In this document: positions 1 to 7,881 of the stretch, piece by piece | Layout: each line of letters begins with the position of its first letter | Numbering within the stretch: the stretch's first letter is position 1 | From: Halieaceae bacterium | Lineage (GTDB): Bacteria > Pseudomonadota > Gammaproteobacteria > Pseudomonadales > Halieaceae | Assembly: GCA_003523185.1 (NCBI GenBank) | Contig: DPGN01000060.1 | Location: 55,374-95,631, forward strand | Length of the DNA stretch: 40,258 bases | Reading direction: 5' to 3' | Position numbers and translations under genes: made by a program | Notes under the pieces: generated by a model | Databases searched by the model: none | What the model was told of the DNA's origin: nothing | What the model saw: the letters and a program-made list of their open reading frames with translations, nothing else

Positions 1-395
1 TGCTTGTTTGACCAGGTCCCGGTTAACAAGCTCATGTAGCCTACCCCGGATACGGTTGGGCTCTCAGTTGGCATACCGAGTTCGCCTCCAACGTAGGCTC
101 GCTGATACGAACCCTTCGAGGCGACAGCATCGATGCCTGGCGTGTTTACACGCTCAATAACGTCGGCGGGAATACCATCAACGACGACAAATAGGGTTTT
201 TGGCGTCTTATTCACCTCAACCCCATCATCTGAAGTCCCGGGATCTGCAAAGGTCACCTGAGCCATGAGCACCCCCACGCTAAGCAGCACTGGCAACGGC
301 AGTCTGGCATACGCCCAGAATCTATGTAAGCCTGCTAGCACTTGCATCTGCCGTGAGCCAAATAAGAACCAGGGGCGCGTCAGCGTAATCATCAT
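1..395 (-). CDS. Alkaline-phosphatase-superfamily phosphodiesterase / nucleotide pyrophosphatase, N-terminal part (runs off left edge)
   Basis: Translating the minus strand from the ATG ATG pair at 395-390 gives 131 uninterrupted codons to the window edge. After a hydrophobic segment (PLPVLLSVGVLMAQVTFA, about residues 34-51) comes KTLFVVVDGIP, which matches the first metal-binding Asp motif of the alkaline phosphatase superfamily. About 50 residues later PTVSGVGYMSLLTGTW matches the Thr/Ser nucleophile loop of type I phosphodiesterases and nucleotide pyrophosphatases. The product is probably a secreted or membrane-anchored hydrolase of phosphodiester or phosphonate-like substrates; the substrate cannot be told from this part. 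It starts 46 bases after the betB stop on the same strand, so it may be read from the same transcript. No clear ribosome binding site precedes the ATG pair, and an internal Met (about residue 17) is an alternative start. The C-terminal part, including the other metal ligands, is outside the window. Confidence 0.72.
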   Translation of the reverse strand, partial: MMITLTRPWFLFGSRQMQVLAGLHRFWAYARLPLPVLLSVGVLMAQVTFADPGTSDDGVEVNKTPKTLFVVVDGIPADVIERVNTPGIDAVASKGSYQRAYVGGELGMPTESPTVSGVGYMSLLTGTWSNK

Positions 396-441
396 AAAAT
401 CAGCCCACGCTCGTTGGCCGGGGACTGGCGCTTCGCGCCGT

Positions 442-1947
442 TCAATAGGTTTTTTCGACCTTACCCAAGTTGGCATAAATCGTTTTTGTTTGAGTAAAGT
501 GCTCTATCGTTTGCAGCCCGTTTTCACGGCCAATACCTGACTCTTTGTAGCCACCGAACGGAATTTCGGCAGGGGTAATATTGTATTCGTTGATCCAGAC
601 AATACCAGCCTGCAAGGCATTCGCTACTCGATGAGCCAAGGAAAAATTTTGGCTAAAGACAGCGGCAGCAAGTCCTAGACGCGTTGCATTAGCACGATTG
701 ACCACGTCCGCTTCATCAGAGAATTTCAACACCGTCATTACCGGGCCAAACACCTCATCGGTAACCACCGAATGATCTTCATTGTCGGTCACCACCACGG
801 CCGGTGAAACGTAATAGCCATCCGAGAACGCGGCATCAAAATCAGTGTCACCACCACACAAGAGACTTACGTCATCCGCGCTTCGAACCTCAGACAGGTA
901 ACCCGCGACCTTGTCCAATTGCTGCTGTGATACCAGTGGGCCCATCTGGGTTTCGGGATCAAAGGGGTCACCCACAACAATCGCGTTGGAACGCGCTACC
1001 ACCTCCTCAACAAAGGCGTCGTAGATCGCTTCATGAACGAACACGCGGGTGCCATTCGAGCAAACCTGTCCTGTTGAGTAGAAGTTTCCCGCCAATGCCG
1101 CGTTCACGGCGCTATCGAAGTCGCAATCATCAAAGATCACAATGGGCGATTTACCGCCCAGCTCGAGGGTCACCTTCTTCAGTGTCTCTGATGCCATGGC
1201 AGCGACACGTTTCCCGGTGGCGACCGAGCCTGTCAGCGACACCTTCGCCACATCCGGATGCTGTACCAGCGCGCTACCTGTCTCACCAGCGCCCAGCACC
1301 ACATTGAACACGCCCTTGGGCAAACCGGCCTCACGGTATATTTCCGCCAGCTTCAAGACGGTGAGAGGTGTCACCTCAGAGGGCTTGAACACCATAGTGT
1401 TACCACAGGCCAGTGCCGGTGCAGACTTCCACAAGGCAATCTGGATGGGGTAGTTCCACGCCCCAATCGCCGCACACACGCCAAGGGGTTCACGCCGCAT
1501 GATCGCGAAGGCCTCAGGCGGAAGATCGATATGCGACCCTTGCAGGCTCTGCGCAACGCCCGCGTAGTACTCGAGCACCTCGACGCCACTGATGACGTCA
1601 ATCAGGCTCGTTTCCTGAATGGCTTTGCCCGTATCAAGTGTCTCCAGTTCCGCGAGCTCCTGATTTCTCTCTCTCAGAAGCGCTGCCGCCCGTCGCAAAA
1701 TAGCGCCGCGCTCAGCCGCGGGTGTTTCTGACCAGGCTGCAAACGCCGCATGGGCTGACGCCACGGCTGAGTCGACAAGACGATGATCGGCAACCTCGAC
1801 ATCGCAGATCACATGCCCTGTACCCGGGTGTCGCGTTTGAAATGTTTCCCCCGATGGGGATGAAACAAAATCTCCATTGATGAAGCTGCGCTGCCGCTCC
1901 AAGGTACTGGTTTTGTCATAAAACGGTGCGTTGGTCGTTGCGTCCAT
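442..1947 (-). CDS. betB: Betaine aldehyde dehydrogenase (BetB-like)
   Basis: NAD(P)-dependent aldehyde dehydrogenase, most like BetB, which oxidises betaine aldehyde to the osmoprotectant glycine betaine in the cytoplasm. The 501-residue product has family length. Visible motifs are WNYP with the oxyanion Asn165, ELGGKSP with general base Glu262, and GQVCSNGTRVFV with catalytic Cys296; the NGTRVFV continuation and the NEYNITPAEIPFGGYKESGIGRE C-terminal region are typical of BetB. I start it at the ATG at 1947 (MDATTNAPFY); a GTG at 1995 would add 16 residues with no family character. It is divergent from an MHS-type transporter at 2219, which would suit uptake of a betaine-pathway substrate. 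No choline dehydrogenase (betA) or betI lies next to it here, so choline-to-betaine flux must be completed elsewhere. Another aldehyde substrate, for example an aminoaldehyde, is possible. Confidence 0.85.
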   Translation of the reverse strand: MDATTNAPFYDKTSTLERQRSFINGDFVSSPSGETFQTRHPGTGHVICDVEVADHRLVDSAVASAHAAFAAWSETPAAERGAILRRAAALLRERNQELAELETLDTGKAIQETSLIDVISGVEVLEYYAGVAQSLQGSHIDLPPEAFAIMRREPLGVCAAIGAWNYPIQIALWKSAPALACGNTMVFKPSEVTPLTVLKLAEIYREAGLPKGVFNVVLGAGETGSALVQHPDVAKVSLTGSVATGKRVAAMASETLKKVTLELGGKSPIVIFDDCDFDSAVNAALAGNFYSTGQVCSNGTRVFVHEAIYDAFVEEVVARSNAIVVGDPFDPETQMGPLVSQQQLDKVAGYLSEVRSADDVSLLCGGDTDFDAAFSDGYYVSPAVVVTDNEDHSVVTDEVFGPVMTVLKFSDEADVVNRANATRLGLAAAVFSQNFSLAHRVANALQAGIVWINEYNITPAEIPFGGYKESGIGRENGLQTIEHFTQTKTIYANLGKVEKTY

Positions 1948-2162
1948 GGTGTGGCCATCACTTACTCTTCGAGTCTCGTGGCGCAATGATTGCACAGATC
2001 GACGGCAGCAGCCGAGCAGTCCTGGGCTTTTTATCGACCTTTGATGGCCCCTTAACCTACCCCGAGCACACCGGTTAAAACCCCTCGCCCATTGACCCGC
2101 GCGCCATCTCGCTATTAGATGAATGTCGATATGCGGGGCAGCATATTCACGATTCCGCTAAT

Positions 2163-2179
2163 TCATCGCTAGCCGATGA
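2163..2179. promoter_or_regulatory. Inverted repeat in the divergent betB / transporter promoter region
   Basis: TCATCG-CTAGC-CGATGA, 6-bp perfect arms around a 5-base centre, lies 39 bases before the transporter start in the 271-base region between the two divergent genes. Its place and symmetry suit an operator, but no regulator gene sits beside it and the motif matches no site I recognise. The rest of 1948-2218 shows no further gene. Confidence 0.3.
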
Positions 2180-2218
2180 GTGAACTAACAATAAAAGCCA
2201 AGACTGAGAGATCGAACA

Positions 2219-3538
2219 ATGAGTAACACAACTGGGCAGGACCAGCAGCAGAACATGCGTCGGGTCGCGATGACCTCGCTCGCGGGAACCAGTATCGAAT
2301 GGTATGACTTCTTCCTTTACGGCACGGCCGCTGCGGTGATTTTCCCCAAAGCGTTTTTCCCGCAGGAGCTGCCGACCATGGTCCTTCTGATCATAAGTTT
2401 CAGTACGCTTGCGGTCGGATTCTTGGCTCGTCCTCTGGGCGGAATTATCTTTGGTCACTTCGGTGATCGCATCGGTCGCAAACGCACCTTGGTGGTCGCA
2501 TTAATGATGATGGGCGTTGCTACAACACTCATCGGCTTCCTTCCGACATATGCTTCCATCGGCATCGCCGCACCCCTCTTGCTGGTAGCTCTGCGCTTCA
2601 TTCAGGGACTGGCCATTGGCGGTCAGTGGGGTGGCGCCATGTTGCTTGTGACAGAGAGTGCGCCGTCTGATCAGCGCGGCTGGTATGGGGCCTACGCGCA
2701 GGCTGGTGCCCCTATAGGCGTCATTCTCGCGAACCTGGCTTTCATTGGTGTCAGTAGCTCAATGAGCGACGAGGCATTTATGGATTGGGGCTGGCGACTA
2801 CCGTTTATTGCAAGCATCGTGCTGATCGGTATTTCTATGTACATTCAGCTGAAAATTGAAGACACGGAAGCCTTCCGATCACTCAGCGATGCACAATCGG
2901 CTGACGATAAACCAGCAGCTGCGGTCGAGCGCTCACCGGTGGTTGAAGCGATTCGCAAATACCCCAAGCGCATCATGTTGGCGGCCGGCGCCTTCCTGTC
3001 GGTTCAGGTGACGTTCTATATCCTGATCGCCTTCGTGATTGCCTATGGCATGAACTCGCCCTCGGTTGAACTATCGCGCGACACGATGCTGACGGCCGTT
3101 CTGGTCGCCGCCGCCATCATGGTGCCAACGCAATTCTACTTCTCGGGATTGTCAGATCGGATTGGGCGCAAGAACGTTTATCGCTGGGGCGCCATCCTCA
3201 CTGGTATCTGGGGCTTCATCTTGTTCCCACTTATCGACACGGGTGATCCCATGATGATTGGCTTTGCTATCACCATGGGGCTTCTGTTCCTCGGTATGCA
3301 ATACGGACCTCAAGCAGCCTACTTCACCGAGCTATTCAGTACCGAAGTGCGCTATTCAGGCGCTTCTCTCGGCTATCAGATCGGCGCCATTCTTGGCGGC
3401 GCGCTCGCACCCACAATTGCTGTCTTGCTATGGAATGAATTCGGCATCTTCTACGTGTCCGTCTACATTGGGATTGCCGCGCTATTGACCCTCTGGTCGC
3501 TGTCACAGCTTGAGGAAACGAAGGGTAATAGCCTCTAG
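2219..3538 (+). CDS. MFS transporter, metabolite:H+ symporter (MHS) family
   Basis: Twelve-helix inner-membrane symporter of the MHS branch of the major facilitator superfamily (relatives: ProP, ShiA, KgtP, citrate carriers). The N-terminus SIEWYDFFLYGTAAAVIFP is the MHS hallmark. The loop GHFGDRIGRKRTL between helices 2 and 3 is the MFS motif A, and it recurs as GLSDRIGRKNVY in the second half. The 439-aa length is normal for the family. The ATG at 2219 follows GAGAG by a suitable distance. The family covers osmolytes (proline, betaine), shikimate and dicarboxylates, so the substrate is not fixed by sequence. The divergent betB makes a betaine, choline-derived or other quaternary-amine substrate the leading guess. 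It converges on the CoA-binding gene, with a hairpin between them. Confidence 0.85.
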   Translation: MSNTTGQDQQQNMRRVAMTSLAGTSIEWYDFFLYGTAAAVIFPKAFFPQELPTMVLLIISFSTLAVGFLARPLGGIIFGHFGDRIGRKRTLVVALMMMGVATTLIGFLPTYASIGIAAPLLLVALRFIQGLAIGGQWGGAMLLVTESAPSDQRGWYGAYAQAGAPIGVILANLAFIGVSSSMSDEAFMDWGWRLPFIASIVLIGISMYIQLKIEDTEAFRSLSDAQSADDKPAAAVERSPVVEAIRKYPKRIMLAAGAFLSVQVTFYILIAFVIAYGMNSPSVELSRDTMLTAVLVAAAIMVPTQFYFSGLSDRIGRKNVYRWGAILTGIWGFILFPLIDTGDPMMIGFAITMGLLFLGMQYGPQAAYFTELFSTEVRYSGASLGYQIGAILGGALAPTIAVLLWNEFGIFYVSVYIGIAALLTLWSLSQLEETKGNSL

Positions 3539-3558
3539 GCCCGAGTAGTCTCGGTACG

Positions 3559-3582
3559 CAGGTTGTTGCTGGCAACAACCTG
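3559..3582. repeat. Perfect 10-bp stem-loop between convergent genes
   Basis: CAGGTTGTTG-CTGG-CAACAACCTG forms a perfect 10-bp stem with a 4-base loop, in the 59-base gap between the convergent transporter and CoA-binding genes. There is no T-run on either side, so it is not a standard intrinsic terminator. It may act as a 3'-end stabiliser or a Rho-linked barrier for both transcripts. Confidence 0.55.
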
Positions 3583-3597
3583 TGACTTTGGGAGTCT

Positions 3598-4026
3598 TTA
3601 GAGCAGGCCGCAGGCTTCGAGCCGCGGCCACTCTTTAGCAGGGCATTTGTCGATAACGACAGTTAGCCCTTGATCCAGGGCCTTTTGTTCAGCCTCGGGG
3701 TGTCGCACGTCAAGCTGCGTCCACAGAGACGGGGCTCCTATCGCAATCGCTTCGTCGACCAGACCCGGTAAAACGCTGCCATCCCTAAAGATATCAACCA
3801 AGTCGACGGGAGCATCGATATCACTCAAAGAACCGACCACGGTCTGACCCTGAAGGGTTTGGCCCGCCAGACCCGGATTCACCGGCGTGACCCGATAGCC
3901 TTTCTCAAGGAGAAACGTCAGGACCTGATAACTCGGCCGCTCCGGTTTATGACTCGCACCCACCAGCGCAACATGGCGCACTGTCTTTAGCAGATTGGCA
4001 AGACCCTGATCGGTCTCAATCAGCAC
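3598..4026 (-). CDS. CoA-binding domain protein (YccU type)
   Basis: Small (142 aa) single-domain Rossmann protein of the CoA-binding family (YccU-like). The motif VALVGASHKPERPSYQV near residues 19-35 is the nucleotide-binding start of the fold, followed by GYRVTPVNPG and a conserved C-terminal ...VVIDKCPAKEWPRL. Biochemical roles in the family are poorly known; binding of CoA or an acyl-CoA is the usual assumption. The start is a GTG at 4026. Its likely ribosome binding site (GGGG) lies within the last codons of the upstream crotonase gene, whose stop is only 4 bases away, so the two genes are probably co-transcribed and translationally linked. This supports an acyl-CoA-related job. Confidence 0.8.
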   Translation of the reverse strand: MLIETDQGLANLLKTVRHVALVGASHKPERPSYQVLTFLLEKGYRVTPVNPGLAGQTLQGQTVVGSLSDIDAPVDLVDIFRDGSVLPGLVDEAIAIGAPSLWTQLDVRHPEAEQKALDQGLTVVIDKCPAKEWPRLEACGLL

Positions 4027-4030
4027 GCGA

Positions 4031-4822
4031 TCATCCCCACTCTGGGGTGCGCTTCTCGAAGAACGCCTTCACACCCTGGCGCGATTCGTCGGAGGTCATT
4101 GCCTCAACCATGACTTGGTTGGCGTGCTCAAAGGCATCATTGAGAGGCATTTCAATCTGCGTGTAAAAAGCCGTCTTACCATCCCGGATACTTTGTGGCG
4201 AACGCGAGGCTATACGCGCCGCCAAGGCCTGGGTCTCGGCTACAACGTCGTCAGGCGATACGCAGCGATTGATCAGTCCAAATCGCTCTGCATCGGCCGC
4301 ACAGAAAAATTCGCCGGTGAGTGCCATTTCAAGTGCGTGCTTTCTAGAGAGGTTACGACCAATACCTACCAAGGGTGTCGTGCAAAAGGCGCCCAGATTT
4401 ACACCCGGCGTGCAGAAACGGGAATCACTAGCGGCAATCGCCATATCGCAAGCCGACACGAGCTGACAGCCCGCCGCTGTTGCGGTGCCCTGCACACAGG
4501 CAATGACTGCTTTGGGACCGTGGACAATGCGCTGCATCATCGCGGCACAGGCTTCAAGGATATCCATCACGCGACGCTTCCACGCCTCACTGGTCTCGTC
4601 TGTACGCCGTGCCATCTCGGTCAGATCGTGTCCTGCGGAAAAGACCGGACCGCGAGCCGCTATGACTATGCAGCGTATTTCGTCGTCGTCATACGCGGTC
4701 TCCAGTGATGAAGTGATCTCAGCCAGCATGGTGCTGGATAACGGATTTCGCTGATCAGCATTGTTTAGCGTCAGCCAGAGCACACCACGCTCCCGTGTTT
4801 TTTCGATTAATGGGTTTGCCAT
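4031..4822 (-). CDS. Enoyl-CoA hydratase/isomerase family protein, ECHDC3-like
   Basis: 263-aa crotonase-fold protein. The oxyanion-hole segments FSAGHDL and GTATAAGCQLV are present. The central motif TPGVNLGAFCTTPLVGIGR, and the downstream RKHALEMALTGE, closely resemble the ECHDC3 branch. The two catalytic glutamates of true hydratases are both absent: Gln occupies the first position (AAGCQLV instead of GGGCELA) and Gly the second (TPGVNLG instead of QPEILLG). The reaction is therefore probably not simple hydration; an isomerase, hydrolase or binding role is open. A clear GGAGG lies just before the ATG at 4822. It leads the two-gene unit with the CoA-binding protein. Its promoter should lie in 4823-4946, an AT-richer gap shared with the divergent GNAT gene. 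Confidence 0.83.
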   Translation of the reverse strand: MANPLIEKTRERGVLWLTLNNADQRNPLSSTMLAEITSSLETAYDDDEIRCIVIAARGPVFSAGHDLTEMARRTDETSEAWKRRVMDILEACAAMMQRIVHGPKAVIACVQGTATAAGCQLVSACDMAIAASDSRFCTPGVNLGAFCTTPLVGIGRNLSRKHALEMALTGEFFCAADAERFGLINRCVSPDDVVAETQALAARIASRSPQSIRDGKTAFYTQIEMPLNDAFEHANQVMVEAMTSDESRQGVKAFFEKRTPEWG

Positions 4823-4946
4823 ACAAACCTCCGCGTCATCGCGATTATTTCGATTAAACCCAACAATTTAATCGATAGCAAAGCCCTGCTATTGACCCTC
4901 ACTTGCTGTAGCGATTGAATTTGCATCTTCCCAACGAGAAAACACC

Positions 4947-5432
4947 GTGATTAGAAACGCCACATCACATGATTGGCCCGCTATTTGGCCTATTTTTGAA
5001 GAAATCGTTCGCGCCGGCGATACCTATGCCTACCCCGCGGACACGGATATGCTGACGGCCGAAGTCCTCTGGATGACCAAGCCTGATCGCACCTTTGTGT
5101 TTGAGCACGATGGCAAGATCCTTGGAACCTATTACCTAAAAACCAACCAGGAAGGACCGGGTAAGCACGTTTGCAACTGCGGCTACATGGTGTCATCGGA
5201 TGCCCGCGGCGTGGGTATTGCGCGACAAATGTGCGAGCACTCACAACACATAGCAGTTGCAATGGGTTTCAACGCAATGCAATTCAACTTCGTCGCCTCC
5301 AGTAATGACGTCGCCGTCGCACTCTGGAAAAAACTGGGCTTCGATGTTGTCGGAACCTTGCCGCGCGCCTTTAACCATCCGACACTGGGACTGGTCGATG
5401 CCTTTTTGATGTACAAATGGCTCGCTGACTAA
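4947..5432 (+). CDS. GNAT-family N-acetyltransferase
   Basis: 161-aa single-domain GNAT protein that would transfer an acetyl group from acetyl-CoA to an amine on a small molecule or protein. The acetyl-CoA pyrophosphate-binding loop is visible as SSDARGVGIARQM (R-G-x-G-x-A pattern, about residues 84-96). The C-terminal ASSNDVAVALWKKLGFDVVGTLPRAF is the standard N-A/W-KLGF signature of the fold. The start is a GTG at 4947 with GAGAA upstream. It is followed 33 bases later by an enoyl-CoA hydratase on the same strand, so the two are probably co-transcribed. The substrate is unknown; the family resembles PAT/phosphinothricin-type acetyltransferases, but that is only general shape. Confidence 0.82.
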   Translation: MIRNATSHDWPAIWPIFEEIVRAGDTYAYPADTDMLTAEVLWMTKPDRTFVFEHDGKILGTYYLKTNQEGPGKHVCNCGYMVSSDARGVGIARQMCEHSQHIAVAMGFNAMQFNFVASSNDVAVALWKKLGFDVVGTLPRAFNHPTLGLVDAFLMYKWLAD

Positions 5433-5465
5433 CATGCCAACAGTGGCCCTGAAGCGGAGAACACA

Positions 5466-6254
5466 ATGATGACCGATCCCTATCTTTTTTCAGTGACCAA
5501 CCACGTTGCGACCTTCAGTGTTAACGATGCTCCCTTCAATCTTATGCCGGTGAGTTACATCGATCGCTTGGAAGAGCAGCTACCCGAGGTGCTCGCTGAC
5601 GACACCATTCGTGCTATCGTCTTCACGGCTGAGGGCCTTGCAAACTTCTCCGCTGGCATGAATCTCAGGCAAATCCCAGAGGGCATCAAGCGGGCAGGCA
5701 GTCCGGAAGCATTTTTCGCCCAACGCCATCGTGTTCTGGACATGATCGAAAACGGTGGGACACCCGCGATTGCCACCTTTTTCGGGTACTGCCTCGGTGC
5801 CGGACTGGAGTTACCGCTGGCCTGCCATTTCCGAATCGCAGCCAGTGAAGGCGCGAAAATTGGCCTGCCCGAGATGGATTTGGGCAGTGTGCCTGCCTGG
5901 GGCGGATCAGCCCGCCTTCCCCGCGTCGTGGGTCGGTCGCATGCACTCGATATGATTTTGCGTGCGCGTAAAATCGATGGAAACGAAGCACTGCGGATGG
6001 GTCTCGTGACGGAGGTAGCTCCACTGGAGCAGTTAAAAGCGCGGGCACAGGCACTCGGTGAAGAGCTCGCCGCGCAACCTCGCCTAGCCGTGAAAGCGGT
6101 GCTAGACACCATCGTCGGGTTTGAAACCAAAACCCTCGATGAATCCATTGAAGACGAAAAACGGGCTGTTGCTGCCACACTTGGGACGCCTGATTCGCAG
6201 GAGGGGATGGCTGCCTTCCTCGAGAAACGAAAACCTGTGTTTAATCAGTCTTAA
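5466..6254 (+). CDS. Enoyl-CoA hydratase (crotonase family, canonical catalytic pair)
   Basis: 262-aa crotonase that would add water across the double bond of a 2-enoyl-CoA. It has the oxyanion motifs FSAGMNL and GYCLGAGLELPLAC. Both expected catalytic glutamates are present: one in GLELPLA, the other in GLPEMDLGSVPAWGGSARL. The C-terminal EGMAAFLEKRKPVF is the usual family tail. The ATG at 5466 follows GGAG by 7 bases; a second ATG at 5469 is possible. It lies downstream of the GNAT gene and upstream of a small Tat-signal protein on the same strand. Of the three crotonases in this window it is the only one with both acid residues, so it is the best candidate for a real hydratase; the chain length or substrate cannot be told. 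Confidence 0.85.
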   Translation: MMTDPYLFSVTNHVATFSVNDAPFNLMPVSYIDRLEEQLPEVLADDTIRAIVFTAEGLANFSAGMNLRQIPEGIKRAGSPEAFFAQRHRVLDMIENGGTPAIATFFGYCLGAGLELPLACHFRIAASEGAKIGLPEMDLGSVPAWGGSARLPRVVGRSHALDMILRARKIDGNEALRMGLVTEVAPLEQLKARAQALGEELAAQPRLAVKAVLDTIVGFETKTLDESIEDEKRAVAATLGTPDSQEGMAAFLEKRKPVFNQS

Positions 6255-6280
6255 CGAGAGAGATTGCTGTACCTAGACTT

Positions 6281-6535
6281 ATGACCGACGACCAAACTGA
6301 CACATCACTATTGAGCCGCCGGCGCTTGCTCCGTGCCATGGGAGTATCAACAGCGGGCGTTGCTGCCGCAGGTGCCATTGCCGCAAGCCGCGAAAAAATC
6401 GTCGACGCGGGTGACACCGCGAAAGAAGAGCTGGCTGAGCTCAAAAAGCAGTTCGACGCGCTAGACAAGCGCTCGAAATTGATTCTTCGGCTTATTTTGG
6501 TGCTGAGTGGCCTGGATCTCTTCCTAGCGATCTAG
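6281..6535 (+). CDS. Small twin-arginine-signal protein with C-terminal hydrophobic tail
   Basis: 84-aa protein with no recognised family. Residues 11-35 form a twin-arginine signal: S-R-R-R-L-L followed by a hydrophobic Ala/Gly-rich stretch ending near AAS. A short charged helix follows (about residues 37-65, rich in Glu, Lys and Leu, coiled-coil-like), then a hydrophobic segment LILRLILVLSGLDLFLAI that ends the protein. The layout resembles a Tat substrate held in the membrane by its C-terminal tail, or a double-spanning peptide whose Tat signal is not cleaved. It follows the enoyl-CoA hydratase by 26 bases and is likely in the same operon. Its TAG stop shares the palindrome CTAG with the stop of the opposing serine hydrolase. 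Function is unknown. Confidence 0.62.
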   Translation: MTDDQTDTSLLSRRRLLRAMGVSTAGVAAAGAIAASREKIVDAGDTAKEELAELKKQFDALDKRSKLILRLILVLSGLDLFLAI

Positions 6536-7833
6536 CGACTCGATACCCGCGAGTCTAAGAGGTCGCGGAGCTTGTCTTCAATCGAGACACCTGATGCCGG
6601 AGGCATAAATACCTGAGTCATGATGACGCCAACACGCTCCTCGGTAGGATCAATCCAGTAACGGGTTCCCTCGTAACCACCGCCTGTCCAAATATCGGCG
6701 CGACCGTAGGTATCGTCAGGCCGTCGCCCGTTCGACAGCCAGAGCGCGTAACCCATCGCGCCCCAGCCACTGTCCGCATTACTTTGCGGACTGGTCATGG
6801 CAGTGAGCGATGCGTTCTCCAGTAGCGGCTCAACCCCGTTTGCATCGCTAAAGAACACGACGCGGAGAAACTTTGCGAATCCGGGTGCCGTCGCGACAAG
6901 GCCCTCACCACCCAGGAAAAGCGTCGTGTCACTACCGTAGGGCGGCTGGTGACCCCCAAAAATGTCGAGCTCCATGGGCGTGGCCAGACGAAGCTCACCG
7001 TCAATACCCGACACTCTAGGTGGCAAGACGGCGGACTCGGGGAGCAGGAAAGTTAAGCCTTCGATGTCGTAGGGCTCGAGTACACGCTCCTCTAGTAATG
7101 TCTGTAGTGACTTGCCTGTTGCCCGCTCCATCACAAAGCCGAGAACGGTGGTATTCAGTCCGTAGTAATAGCCCTCGTCAGGTGACTGTATGAGCGGCAG
7201 CGTTGAAATGCCCTGCATCCATTCGTCGCTCGACTTAGCAAGCGGCAACTCGAGTGCAGCTTGAGCTTCATCAAGGCAAGGCAGATTCGTCGTCGCGTAA
7301 TAAAAGCCGGCCGTGTGGACCATCAAATCGCGGATCGTCATCGCGCGACTGGGTGATTCGAGTGAAAAGTCGCAGGCTGACTGTCCACGGTCTTCAGTGG
7401 CATTTAATTCATAGCTCTGCGCAGACGCCTCCGACAGGGTGCCACCCGACAGAGGTCGCGCCACCTTGAGTGCGGCGAGCTCCGCGAGGTAATTTGCGGC
7501 CTCGTCCTCGAGCGAAAACACACCGTCCTCGGCCAAATCGAGCGCGAGAACAATAGTCACCAACTTGCTCATTGACCAAATGCGCATCCAGTCGTCCACG
7601 CCCGGACCGTCGGCATATTTATAAAAATCAGGATTTACGACTGCCGATGAGACCAGAACCTCACCCTTTGCCGTCTCAACGTAGGCGGTCATGAAAGGGT
7701 ATCGCTTGAGGGCAACAACCTCCTCCTCAAGGAGTGACGTGACTGCTTCATCGAGCGACGAAGACACACCGCAACCAAAGAGCGTCAGTAATGGAATGAC
7801 AAGGCCAAAGCAGAGCACTCTAGGGCTTGGCAT
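6532..7833 (-). CDS. Beta-lactamase-family serine hydrolase, lipoprotein
   Basis: 433-aa serine hydrolase of the class C beta-lactamase / esterase EstB / D-aminopeptidase group. It starts at the ATG at 7833, preceded by GGAG at 8 bases. That start gives a lipoprotein signal ending in the lipobox LFGC, with the lipidated Cys at residue 21; a start at 7881 would bury the signal. The catalytic SxxK is S-M-S-K at residues 87-90 (IWSMSKLVTIVLA). Further family marks are MTIRDLMVHTAGF, the Tyr-containing YYYGLNTTVLGFVMERATG, and a C-terminal WTGGGYEGTRYWIDP. It is probably a periplasmic esterase or peptidase rather than a resistance enzyme. It follows the GH13 gene on the same strand, 48 bases downstream, so it may belong to the sugar transcript. 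Substrate unknown. Confidence 0.83.
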   Translation of the reverse strand: MPSPRVLCFGLVIPLLTLFGCGVSSSLDEAVTSLLEEEVVALKRYPFMTAYVETAKGEVLVSSAVVNPDFYKYADGPGVDDWMRIWSMSKLVTIVLALDLAEDGVFSLEDEAANYLAELAALKVARPLSGGTLSEASAQSYELNATEDRGQSACDFSLESPSRAMTIRDLMVHTAGFYYATTNLPCLDEAQAALELPLAKSSDEWMQGISTLPLIQSPDEGYYYGLNTTVLGFVMERATGKSLQTLLEERVLEPYDIEGLTFLLPESAVLPPRVSGIDGELRLATPMELDIFGGHQPPYGSDTTLFLGGEGLVATAPGFAKFLRVVFFSDANGVEPLLENASLTAMTSPQSNADSGWGAMGYALWLSNGRRPDDTYGRADIWTGGGYEGTRYWIDPTEERVGVIMTQVFMPPASGVSIEDKLRDLLDSRVSSR

Positions 7834-7881
7834 CACGTGTCTCCATGACGACAAAACTCTTTCCAAGATGCTTGTGTGCAA

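Noticed and set aside
5555..6178. 207-codon antisense frame over the enoyl-CoA hydratase
   Set aside because: Composition (Ser/Ala/Arg-rich, low complexity) is typical of an opposite-strand shadow, and the sense gene has complete family motifs.
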